Positions 1 through 5,119 of a DNA stretch of 5,119 bases are shown piece by piece. Both the position numbers and the translations under genes were made by a program. The notes beneath the pieces are model-generated. The model made no database searches, was not told the DNA's origin, and saw only the letters and a list, made by a program, of their open reading frames with translations. This DNA comes from Ruminiclostridium sp. (GTDB taxonomy: Bacteria > Bacillota_A > Clostridia > Oscillospirales > Ruminococcaceae), in the NCBI GenBank assembly GCA_017550775.1, contig JAFZOA010000529.1, positions 1-5,119 of the forward strand, read 5' to 3'. Numbering within the stretch: the stretch's first letter is position 1; each line of letters begins with the position of its first letter.

Positions 1-1
1 G

Positions 2-964
2 ATAAGCCTTCGGAAAAAGGGCGCTGTCGGACTTGTGGTGAACATAGGCCCGCACATCACATCGGTGCCGTCGCCCGTGATAGTTTACTGCGAGCAGAAC
101 GACTTTCCGCTTTTCACTATCCCTTGGAGTACGCGGATAGTCGATATCTCCTACGATTTCTGCCGGAGGATAATCGGCAACGAAAAGCACGAGAGCAGCG
201 TCGGTGAAGCGTTCAGGGCGATAATAAAAGACCCCGCCGCGCTGAAAAGCTACGGCGATCTGCTCGGAAGATCGGGCTTCGGCGACAAGAGCCGTTACAC
301 AGTTATCACCGCGAGCGTTATCTCGGACGGCGCGAATGTTACCGGCTCGGCGGTGCAGTCAATGGATATGAGCATCTGGCGGACGATAAAGCATTCCAAC
401 TATCATTCGTCGCTGTTCATGCAGGGCGGCTCACTCACCGCGGTACGGCAGAACTGCGCCGATGAGGAAATAAAGCGGTTCTGCGAGGAGCTGAAAAAGC
501 TCGCTTCAAGCGGCGGCGATGTGTTTATGGGTGTATCCCATACCGTAAGCGGCCTGACCGAAGTCGGTGAGGCGTACGAACAGGCGGAGGCGGCGCGGTG
601 TATGTCGGTGCTTCAGAAGCGTGTTCTCACGGATTACGGAGGAATCGGCATAATGAAGCTCGTTTTCGGTGTGAAGAACACCAACATACTGCGCGAGTTC
701 GTCAGAGAAAACCTCGGAACACTCCGCAGGTTCGATGTAGAACGGAATGCCGATTACTGTGATACGCTGCGGCTGTATCTTACCCACAACGGAAGCGTGA
801 ACGAGGTCGCCGAGGCGGCGGGAGTTCACCGCAACACGATAAACATCAAAATGCGGGCTATCCGCGATGTCCTCGGACATGAGCTGGATGACGGCGCGAA
901 AAGCTCGCTCATACTTGCGTTTCTGATCGAGGAAGTCCTCGAAATGTATGATAAGAACCAGTAA
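2..964 (+). CDS. PucR/CdaR-family transcriptional regulator, 5' end missing
   Basis: The frame is open from base 2 to the TAA at 962-964, giving 320 visible residues. The GTG at 35 is not the true start, because coding similarity continues upstream of it (a GAVGLVVNIGPHI stretch) and no ribosome site precedes it. The first ~55 visible residues look like the end of a PucR N-terminal ligand/sensor domain (AGLV-N-G, then P-VIVYCEQNDFPLFTIPW). The middle (about 795 bases from 35) resembles the GGDEF-like CdaR region, with FMGVSHTVSGLTEVGEAYEQA at about 527-589. The C-terminus (about 767-940) is the PucR helix-turn-helix: LRLYLTHNGSVNEVAEAAGV followed by HRNTINIKMRAIRDVLG. Regulators of this family commonly sense a catabolite and control nearby purine, hydantoin or amino-acid catabolic genes. 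It lies 66 bases upstream of, and codirectional with, the aminotransferase gene, so it is probably a local regulator of this cluster and may be cotranscribed. The inducer cannot be read from sequence. Perhaps 60-90 residues are missing, judging from family lengths. Confidence 0.88.
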   Translation: MSLRKKGAVGLVVNIGPHITSVPSPVIVYCEQNDFPLFTIPWSTRIVDISYDFCRRIIGNEKHESSVGEAFRAIIKDPAALKSYGDLLGRSGFGDKSRYTVITASVISDGANVTGSAVQSMDMSIWRTIKHSNYHSSLFMQGGSLTAVRQNCADEEIKRFCEELKKLASSGGDVFMGVSHTVSGLTEVGEAYEQAEAARCMSVLQKRVLTDYGGIGIMKLVFGVKNTNILREFVRENLGTLRRFDVERNADYCDTLRLYLTHNGSVNEVAEAAGVHRNTINIKMRAIRDVLGHELDDGAKSSLILAFLIEEVLEMYDKNQ

Positions 965-969
965 TATGC

Positions 970-996
970 GTTCTCCCCGCCGCCGGCGGGGAGAAC
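970..996. repeat. 27-nt perfect GC-rich palindrome between regulator and aminotransferase
   Basis: The arms GTTCTCCCCGCC (970-981) and GGCGGGGAGAAC (985-996) are exactly complementary, with GCC as the loop: a 12-bp stem with a 3-nt loop. It begins 6 bases after the regulator's stop codon. No T-run follows on either strand, so it is not a canonical intrinsic terminator. It shares the CTCCCC(C)GCC...GGC(G)GGGGAGAA layout with the palindrome at 2817-2839. It could be a dispersed intergenic palindrome (REP-like), an mRNA-stabilising or processing hairpin, or a partial terminator that lowers readthrough from the regulator gene. Confidence 0.8.
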
Positions 997-1013
997 AGAA
1001 TAACGGTTATAAT

Positions 1014-1021
1014 AAAAGGAG
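1014..1021 (+). promoter_or_regulatory. Ribosome binding site of the aminotransferase gene
   Basis: AAAAGGAG lies 9 bases before the ATG at 1031. It is a strong Shine-Dalgarno match that fixes the start of the aminotransferase. It sits in an A-rich stretch just downstream of the 970-996 palindrome and is not sequestered by that hairpin. Confidence 0.85.
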
Positions 1022-1030
1022 TGGATCTCA

Positions 1031-2365
1031 ATGAGCACGGAAAACATTTCCGAAAAGATCAAGCATGACCATAGGACATATAACCTGCAGTCCTGGTCGA
1101 AGCAGAAGGGACTTGACCCTATTCCGATAGCGAAAGCCGAAGGCATCTATATGTGGGACTTCGACGGTAACCGCTACACGGATATGTCGTCGCAGCTTGT
1201 AAACCTGAACGTCGGTCACGGCAACCGCGACATAATCGACGCGATAAAGGAGCAGGCCGAGAAGTACTGCTACCTTTCTCCCGGATACGGAAGCGAGCCC
1301 AGAGGCGAACTTGCGAAGATGATAATCGAGCTCATGCCCGACAATATGGGAAAGGTTTTCTTCACCAACGGCGGTGCCGACGCGAACGAGAACGCGGTAA
1401 AAATCGCGCGTATGTTCACTGGTAGACCGAAGGTCATGTCACGCTACCGCAGCTATCACGGCTCGACATTCGGCGCGGGCAGCCTCACAGGCGAGCCCCG
1501 CAGACAGCCGCTTGAACCGGGTGTTCCGGGCTTTGTGAAGTTCTTTGATCCTTATATGTACCGCGACAATCTGCCGTTTAAGACAGAGGAGGAAGCATCC
1601 GCATTCTATGTGCGCAGGCTCCGCGAGCAGGTCATCTATGAGGGTGCCGAGAATATCGCTGCTATCGTAATGGAGACCATAACCGGCTCCAACGGTGTAA
1701 TAATCCCGCCGAAAGGCTATCTTGCCGGCGTTCGCGCAATATGCGATGAGTTCGGCATAATGATGATATGCGACGAGGTAATGGCAGGCTTCGGCAGAAC
1801 CGGCAAGATGTTCGCGTTCGAGAATTTCGGCGTGAAGCCTGACATCGTAAGCTTTGCGAAAGGCGTTACCTGCGGTTATGTTCAGCTCGGCGGCGTAGCG
1901 GTAAGCAGGAAGATCGCGGAGTATTTCGACGACCATCTGCTCTCCTGCGGACTTACATACAGCGGTCATCCGCTCGCTTGTGCGGCTGGTGTCGCTTGTC
2001 TCAACTTCTACAAGAAGGCCGATATTCTGAAGAATGTCAACACCTCCGGAGCAGAGCTTGGCAAGTGCCTTGAAGAAATGAAGGCAAAGCATAAGAGCGT
2101 CGGCGATGTACGTTACATCGGACTTTTCTCGGCGGTCGAACTCGTAAAGGACCGCGAGACCAGAGAGCCTCTTGTGCCTTACGGAAAAGACCCCGAGGGC
2201 ATCATGGGCAAGCTCATCGGGGCGCTCAAAAAGAAAGGATTTATGACTTATTCGCACGAAAATATGATACTCATATCGCCGCCGCTCATCATCACTCCCG
2301 AACAGGTGCGCGAGGAAATGGTGAAGCTCGACGAAGTACTTGATGAAGCGGATAAGCTCGTTTAA
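1031..2365 (+). CDS. Class III PLP-dependent aminotransferase (omega-amino acid type)
   Basis: A complete 444-residue protein, the usual length for fold-type I class III aminotransferases (beta-alanine:pyruvate, taurine:pyruvate, GABA and ornithine enzymes). The visible PLP-site set is intact: FTNGGADANENAVKIAR (residues 111-127) as the phosphate-binding turn, the YRSYHGST motif (139-146) with the cofactor-stacking aromatic, MICDEV (245-250) with D248 for the pyridine nitrogen, SFAKGVT (274-280) with K277 as the Schiff-base lysine, and TYSGHPLACAAG (309-320). The predicted reaction moves an amino group from an omega-amino acid to pyruvate or 2-oxoglutarate and leaves a semialdehyde, in the cytoplasm. 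The neighbouring carbamoylase-type hydrolase and Fe-ADH make beta-alanine (PydD-like role) or 3-aminoisobutyrate the best substrate guess. Taurine:pyruvate aminotransferase is the main alternative, since that enzyme also pairs with an Fe-ADH. The family is certain; the substrate is inferred from context only. The start is fixed by AAAAGGAG 9 bases upstream. Confidence 0.93.
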   Translation: MSTENISEKIKHDHRTYNLQSWSKQKGLDPIPIAKAEGIYMWDFDGNRYTDMSSQLVNLNVGHGNRDIIDAIKEQAEKYCYLSPGYGSEPRGELAKMIIELMPDNMGKVFFTNGGADANENAVKIARMFTGRPKVMSRYRSYHGSTFGAGSLTGEPRRQPLEPGVPGFVKFFDPYMYRDNLPFKTEEEASAFYVRRLREQVIYEGAENIAAIVMETITGSNGVIIPPKGYLAGVRAICDEFGIMMICDEVMAGFGRTGKMFAFENFGVKPDIVSFAKGVTCGYVQLGGVAVSRKIAEYFDDHLLSCGLTYSGHPLACAAGVACLNFYKKADILKNVNTSGAELGKCLEEMKAKHKSVGDVRYIGLFSAVELVKDRETREPLVPYGKDPEGIMGKLIGALKKKGFMTYSHENMILISPPLIITPEQVREEMVKLDEVLDEADKLV

Positions 2366-2366
2366 C

Positions 2367-2376
2367 AGGAAGGAAG
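2367..2376 (+). promoter_or_regulatory. Ribosome binding site of the 140-residue gene
   Basis: AGGAAGGAAG begins 1 base after the aminotransferase stop codon and ends 9 bases before the ATG at 2386. It contains two tandem AGGA cores; the downstream core (2371-2374) has an 11-base spacer, slightly long. Its presence supports the small downstream frame as a translated gene, probably coupled to the aminotransferase. Confidence 0.7.
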
Positions 2377-2385
2377 TGGCGCCGT

Positions 2386-2808
2386 ATGGCAAAGGAACAT
2401 TATCGGGACGCAGCACCGTGTAAGCTGTCGGAGTTCGTCACTCCGGACAGATTCAGAACAGTCCTGTATGAGCAGCTTCACCTGCCGGGCGGTCTTACCG
2501 AGATACCGGTCGAGATAATGCTGAAAAAGGACACCGCGAAAAAGCTGAGCTTCAAAGTCCCGCGTGACGGCATGCTGTACGGTTTCGCGAGGATAAGACC
2601 GACAGTTAAGGAAAAGTTCGGAGTGGAGAACGCTAAGCTCTTCATAAACGACTGGGACGACAAGTTCGTGATGGTATTTGAGCTTGATGACAAGACCGAA
2701 AAGGCGTTTGTCATCACAGCCGACGAAGTGGTTGATCTGCTCGAAAACTGTATCAGAGTACCGCAGCAGCGATCGGATGCTCCGAAAAAAATCGGAAAAG
2801 CAAAATAA
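2386..2808 (+). CDS. Uncharacterised 140-residue protein within the catabolic operon
   Basis: I do not recognise this protein. It starts 20 bases after the aminotransferase stop, has its own ribosome site, and uses codons like its neighbours, so it is very likely real. No signal peptide, membrane segment or Cys-cluster metal motif is visible, so it should be a soluble cytoplasmic protein. Visible parts are: a charged N-terminus with KLSEFVTPDRFRTVLYEQLH (residues 13-32); a region around residues 39-72 (EIPVEIMLKK, then KVPRDGMLYGFARIRPT) that looks like alternating beta strands; an acidic-aromatic stretch, INDWDDKFVMVFELDDKTEK (87-106); a probable helix, TADEVVDLLENCI (111-123); and a basic Lys-rich tail (134-140). 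The pattern suggests a small alpha/beta domain. It may be an accessory or regulatory partner of the flanking enzymes, but nothing in the sequence shows a catalytic role. The hydrolase gene follows after a 90-base gap holding two hairpins. Confidence 0.82.
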   Translation: MAKEHYRDAAPCKLSEFVTPDRFRTVLYEQLHLPGGLTEIPVEIMLKKDTAKKLSFKVPRDGMLYGFARIRPTVKEKFGVENAKLFINDWDDKFVMVFELDDKTEKAFVITADEVVDLLENCIRVPQQRSDAPKKIGKAK

Positions 2809-2816
2809 TGATGTAA

Positions 2817-2839
2817 CTCCCCCGCCTTCGGCGGGGGAG
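2817..2839. repeat. GC-rich palindrome downstream of the 140-residue gene
   Basis: The arms CTCCCCCGCC (2817-2826) and GGCGGGGGAG (2830-2839) are perfectly complementary around a TTC loop, giving a 10-bp stem. It begins 9 bases after the TAA at 2806-2808. The following bases (AATGAAAAAAC) are A-rich, not T-rich, so it is not a standard intrinsic terminator for the + strand. It closely resembles the 970-996 palindrome in arm sequence and in position just behind a stop codon. Confidence 0.8.
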
Positions 2840-2855
2840 AATGAAAAAACGCTTT

Positions 2856-2874
2856 ATTCCGCCATAGGCGGGAT
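2856..2874. repeat. Second, weaker hairpin upstream of the hydrolase gene
   Basis: ATTCCGCC (2856-2863) pairs with GGCGGGAT (2867-2874) around an ATA loop: 8 pairs including one G-T wobble. It lies 16 bases after the 2817-2839 palindrome and 10 bases before the AAAGGA ribosome site of the hydrolase. Its CCGCC/GGCGG core is the same as in the preceding hairpin, so strands of the two could also pair with each other. No T-run follows. Confidence 0.6.
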
Positions 2875-2884
2875 ACTAAAACAG

Positions 2885-2890
2885 AAAGGA
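2885..2890 (+). promoter_or_regulatory. Ribosome binding site of the M20 hydrolase gene
   Basis: AAAGGA lies 8 bases before the ATG at 2899 and supports that start. The site is just downstream of the second hairpin and is not covered by it. Confidence 0.8.
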
Positions 2891-2898
2891 TAATTGAT

Positions 2899-4161
2899 AT
2901 GTATAAATGCAGCGAAAAGAGAATGGAAGATAAGATAAAGACATTCAGTAAGTTCGGCGACACGGGACACGGCGGTATCACAAGATATTCGCTTTCCGAG
3001 GAAGCTATAATGGCGAGAAAAGAGTTCATCGACCGTATGCTTGCGATCGGTGCGGCTATCGAGACCGATGATGTAGCTAACCTTTACGCTACTATCCCCG
3101 GAAGCGACCCCGCCGCAAAGCGTATAGTAATGGCTTCGCACTGCGACTCCGTCAAGAATGGCGGAAATTACGACGGAATCCTCGGCGTTATGAGCGCAAT
3201 GGAAGTTCTCGAAACTGTTGTCGAGCAGAACATTCCGCATAAGCACCCGCTCACCGCTATGATCTGGACGAACGAGGAAGGCTCGCTCTATCCGCCGGCT
3301 ATGATGTGTTCGGGCATCGTCTGCTACGACTATCTCCCCGAGGACATCAGAAGCAAGTTCAGGTACGAGGATATGATGCAGTCAAAGAGCATTCTCGACC
3401 CCGAAAAGACCTTCGGTGAGGCACTCGAAAGATCGGGTTTCAAGGGCGACAAAAAGTTCAGACTCGACCCCGACAGATATATGTATATGTTTGAAACGCA
3501 TATCGAGCAGGGGCCGATACTCGAAGACGCGGGCAACGAAATAGGCGTTGTTGACTGCGTTCTCGGTATGTTCAACTATCGTATAAAGTTCGCGGGTCAG
3601 ACCACTCACGCAGGTACATTCCCGATGCCCAAGAGAAAGGACGCATTCTTTGCAGCTTCTCAGGCACTCTGCTATCTGCATGAAGAGATAGATAAGCTCG
3701 GCTATCCGGAGCTCGTTTATACCACAGGCGAGGTCGTATGTCACCCCTGCGTACATACCTGTGTTCCCGACTACTTTGATTTCTCGTTTGATGCGAGACA
3801 CGAGAAGCCCGAGGTGCTCGAAAAGGTTCTCGCTATCGTCAAGAGCCTTGCGGATAAGACATGGGCAGGCTGCACCTGTACCGTTGAAAAGGCGTGGAAT
3901 CGCGACACCGTTTACTGGGACAAGAAGCTTGTCGGATATGTCAAGGCGGCCGCAGAGGAGACAGGCGTAAAGCACCAGTATATCCACTCCGGAGCCGGTC
4001 ATGACGCTCAGTTCGCTTCGTATATGCTCCCGACAACGATGATCTTCGTGCAGTCCAAGGACGGCCTTTCGCACTGCGAGCCCGAGTTCTCGTCGGTGGA
4101 GCACTGCACCGCAGGCGCTACTGTAATGCTCAACGCTGTGCTTAAAGCCGATAATGACTAA
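2899..4161 (+). CDS. M20-family Zn-dependent hydantoinase/carbamoylase-type amidohydrolase
   Basis: A complete 420-residue protein, the normal size for the AmaB/HyuC/AllC/beta-ureidopropionase group. These cytoplasmic dimetal enzymes hydrolyse N-carbamoyl amino acids (or allantoate) to the amine, CO2 and NH3. The N-terminus has the family pattern GHGGITRYSLSEE (residues 23-35). The dimetal set is intact: H81 in ASHCDSV, D92 in GGNYDGILG, E126 (general base) and E127 (ligand) in TNEEGS, H201 in ETHIEQGP, and H392 in LSHCEPE. The dimerisation/lid domain lies at about 220-335, with the transition-state-type His H237 in TTHAGTFPM. R300 in FSFDAR matches the arginine that holds the substrate carboxylate. 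Oddities: the Asn expected 13 residues before that Arg is Thr287, it sits in a CHPCVHTC stretch (281-288), and the protein has 13 cysteines. With the aminotransferase and Fe-ADH nearby, N-carbamoyl-beta-alanine (PydC-like role) is the best guess. N-carbamoyl-L-amino acids and allantoate are alternatives. Confidence 0.92.
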   Translation: MYKCSEKRMEDKIKTFSKFGDTGHGGITRYSLSEEAIMARKEFIDRMLAIGAAIETDDVANLYATIPGSDPAAKRIVMASHCDSVKNGGNYDGILGVMSAMEVLETVVEQNIPHKHPLTAMIWTNEEGSLYPPAMMCSGIVCYDYLPEDIRSKFRYEDMMQSKSILDPEKTFGEALERSGFKGDKKFRLDPDRYMYMFETHIEQGPILEDAGNEIGVVDCVLGMFNYRIKFAGQTTHAGTFPMPKRKDAFFAASQALCYLHEEIDKLGYPELVYTTGEVVCHPCVHTCVPDYFDFSFDARHEKPEVLEKVLAIVKSLADKTWAGCTCTVEKAWNRDTVYWDKKLVGYVKAAAEETGVKHQYIHSGAGHDAQFASYMLPTTMIFVQSKDGLSHCEPEFSSVEHCTAGATVMLNAVLKADND

Positions 4162-4165
4162 GGAG
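4160..4165 (+). promoter_or_regulatory. Ribosome binding site overlapping the hydrolase stop codon
   Basis: AAGGAG uses the last two bases of the hydrolase TAA (4159-4161) and lies 7 bases before the ATG at 4173. The overlap points to translational coupling of the hydrolase and dehydrogenase genes and fixes the dehydrogenase start. Confidence 0.88.
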
Positions 4166-4172
4166 CCCCGAT

Positions 4173-5119
4173 ATGAGCAGAGAATTTATCATTCCCGCGA
4201 AAAATTATACAGGCGAAGGAAGTCTTAATGCAGCGGAAAAAGAGCTTTGCAATATGGGCGACCGCATTATGATAGTCACCGACCCGCAGGTAATAAAGCT
4301 CCGTTGCTTTGAACGGCTCACCGATATGCTGTCAGAGAACAGAACGCCATACACGATCTTTTCTGACGTTACCGGCGAGCCCACCGATAAGATCGTGAAC
4401 ACGGGACTCGCGAAATACGAGGTCGAGGACTGCGACTGTATGATAGCGGTCGGCGGCGGAAGTCCGATAGATACCATGAAAGCTATAGCCGCTCTTTCGG
4501 TGAACGGTGGTAAGATCTCCGACTATATGGGCAAGGTGATAAAGGGCAATATGCCGCCTATGGCAGCGATACCGACAACAGCCGGTACAGGCTCCGAGGC
4601 GACAAAGTTCACGGTCATTACCGACAGCGAGACCGACATCAAGATGCTGCTGAAAGGCGATTGTCTGATACCGAAGATCGCTGTTATTGACCCGGCATTC
4701 TCAATGTCCGCGCCGAAAAGCGTTACAGCTTCGACGGGTCTTGATGCGCTCACACACGCGGTAGAATCCTATACTTCACGCTTAGCGCAGCCGCTCACCG
4801 ATGCAGTTGCTATGTCTGCGGTCAAGCGTATCATTAAGTATCTTCCTGCCGTGTACAGTGATGGCACGAATACAGAAGCGAGAACGCAGATGTCAATAGC
4901 CGCCCTCGAAGCGGGTATCGCGATCAACAACGCTTCTGTTACTATAGTTCACGGTATGAGCCGTCCGATAGGCGCGCTGTTCCATGTTCCGCACGGCCTT
5001 TCAAACGCGATGCTGCTCGAAAAGTGCATAGGCTTTGCGCTTGACGGTGCTTATGAGCGGTTCGCGGAACTTGGCCGCGCGGTCGGAGCCGCCGAAAGCT
5101 CGGACAGCGACAAGACGGC
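4173..5119 (+). CDS. Iron-containing (group III) alcohol dehydrogenase, 3' end missing
   Basis: The frame is open from the ATG at 4173 to the right edge (315 full codons). Family members are about 380-390 residues, so roughly 70 are missing. The N-terminal NAD(P)-binding half shows AVGGGSPIDTMK (residues 92-103) and IPTTAGTGSEAT (133-144), the classic Fe-ADH nucleotide motifs. The metal-binding half shows STGLDALTHAVESY (187-200), with ligands D191 and H195, then H260 in TIVHGMSRP and H274 in FHVPHGLSNAM. All four expected ligands are present. The gene starts 11 bases after the hydrolase stop, with an overlapping ribosome site. Enzymes of this family interconvert alcohols and aldehydes or semialdehydes with NAD(P)H. 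Behind an omega-aminotransferase, the likely job is reduction of the semialdehyde product, for example malonic semialdehyde to 3-hydroxypropionate (a PydE-like role). Sulfoacetaldehyde reductase or 4-hydroxybutyrate dehydrogenase activity cannot be excluded. The family is secure; the substrate is inferred. Confidence 0.92.
   Translation, partial: MSREFIIPAKNYTGEGSLNAAEKELCNMGDRIMIVTDPQVIKLRCFERLTDMLSENRTPYTIFSDVTGEPTDKIVNTGLAKYEVEDCDCMIAVGGGSPIDTMKAIAALSVNGGKISDYMGKVIKGNMPPMAAIPTTAGTGSEATKFTVITDSETDIKMLLKGDCLIPKIAVIDPAFSMSAPKSVTASTGLDALTHAVESYTSRLAQPLTDAVAMSAVKRIIKYLPAVYSDGTNTEARTQMSIAALEAGIAINNASVTIVHGMSRPIGALFHVPHGLSNAMLLEKCIGFALDGAYERFAELGRAVGAAESSDSDKT

Noticed and set aside
970..996. Intrinsic terminator of the regulator gene
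   Set aside because: The stem is strong, but the bases after it (AGAATAACGG) contain no T-run, and the reverse strand lacks one as well.
1001..1013. TAACGGTTA palindrome overlapping a perfect TATAAT, as a promoter/operator for the aminotransferase
   Set aside because: The TATAAT at 1008-1013 would start transcription near 1020, inside the ribosome site at 1014-1021, and the -35 position (about 985-990) is GC-rich palindrome with no TTGACA-like sequence.
1439..2416. Long 325-residue frame on the - strand opposite the aminotransferase
   Set aside because: It is antisense to a protein with a full set of PLP motifs, has no family signature, and reflects codon bias that suppresses stops on the opposite strand. 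The 240-residue - strand frame at 3382-4104 is rejected for the same reason.
2785..2816. A7 run near the end of the 140-residue gene as a -1 frameshift site with the downstream hairpin
   Set aside because: The hairpin starts about 25 bases after the A-run, farther than the usual 5-9, and the -1 frame stops at 2816 after only a few codons.
2678..2893. 71-residue + strand frame overlapping the 140-residue gene and the gap
   Set aside because: It lies mostly inside the 140-residue gene in another frame, has no ribosome site, and its C-terminal half reads through the hairpins.
2899..4161. Allantoate amidohydrolase with a PucG-type partner, that is, a classical purine catabolic cluster suggested by the PucR regulator
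   Set aside because: The aminotransferase is class III rather than the class V type of ureidoglycine-glyoxylate aminotransferase, and an Fe-ADH is not expected in that pathway; kept only as a weak alternative for the hydrolase.

Overview
The window is one strand-coherent gene block, all on the + strand. It reads as part of a catabolic operon from an anaerobic Firmicute, probably a Clostridia/Oscillospirales-like gut bacterium. That placement is inferred from strong AGGAG-type ribosome sites, moderate GC with frequent ATA isoleucine codons, short gaps between genes, GC-rich palindromes between genes, and the gene families themselves. No marker gene fixes the taxon.

Layout: (1) 2-964, the C-terminal part of a PucR/CdaR-type transcription regulator, cut by the left edge. 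(2) 965-1030, a short gap with a 27-nt perfect palindrome and a strong ribosome site. (3) 1031-2365, a complete class III PLP-dependent aminotransferase. (4) 2386-2808, a 140-residue protein I do not recognise. (5) 2809-2898, a gap with two successive hairpins. (6) 2899-4161, a complete M20-family Zn-dependent hydantoinase/carbamoylase-type amidohydrolase. (7) 4173-5119, an iron-containing (group III) alcohol dehydrogenase, cut by the right edge, whose ribosome site overlaps the stop codon of the hydrolase gene.

How the genes may work together (inference): an N-carbamoyl amino acid is hydrolysed by the M20 enzyme to an amine plus CO2 and NH3. The aminotransferase moves the amino group to a keto acid, leaving a semialdehyde, and the Fe-ADH reduces that semialdehyde to a hydroxy acid. 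This matches the logic of the extended reductive pyrimidine pathway (N-carbamoyl-beta-alanine to beta-alanine to malonic semialdehyde to 3-hydroxypropionate, the PydC/PydD/PydE steps), with the PucR-type protein as likely local regulator. The upstream steps (dihydropyrimidine dehydrogenase and dihydropyrimidinase) are not in the window, so the substrate is not proven.

The points most worth a second look are the unrecognised 140-residue protein inside the operon, an apparent Asn-to-Thr change at the expected substrate-carboxylate site of the M20 enzyme next to a Cys/His-rich insertion-like motif, and the related CCGCC/GGCGG palindromes in both larger gaps. There is no gene-free stretch longer than 90 bases, and I saw no RNA genes, mobile elements or CRISPR.
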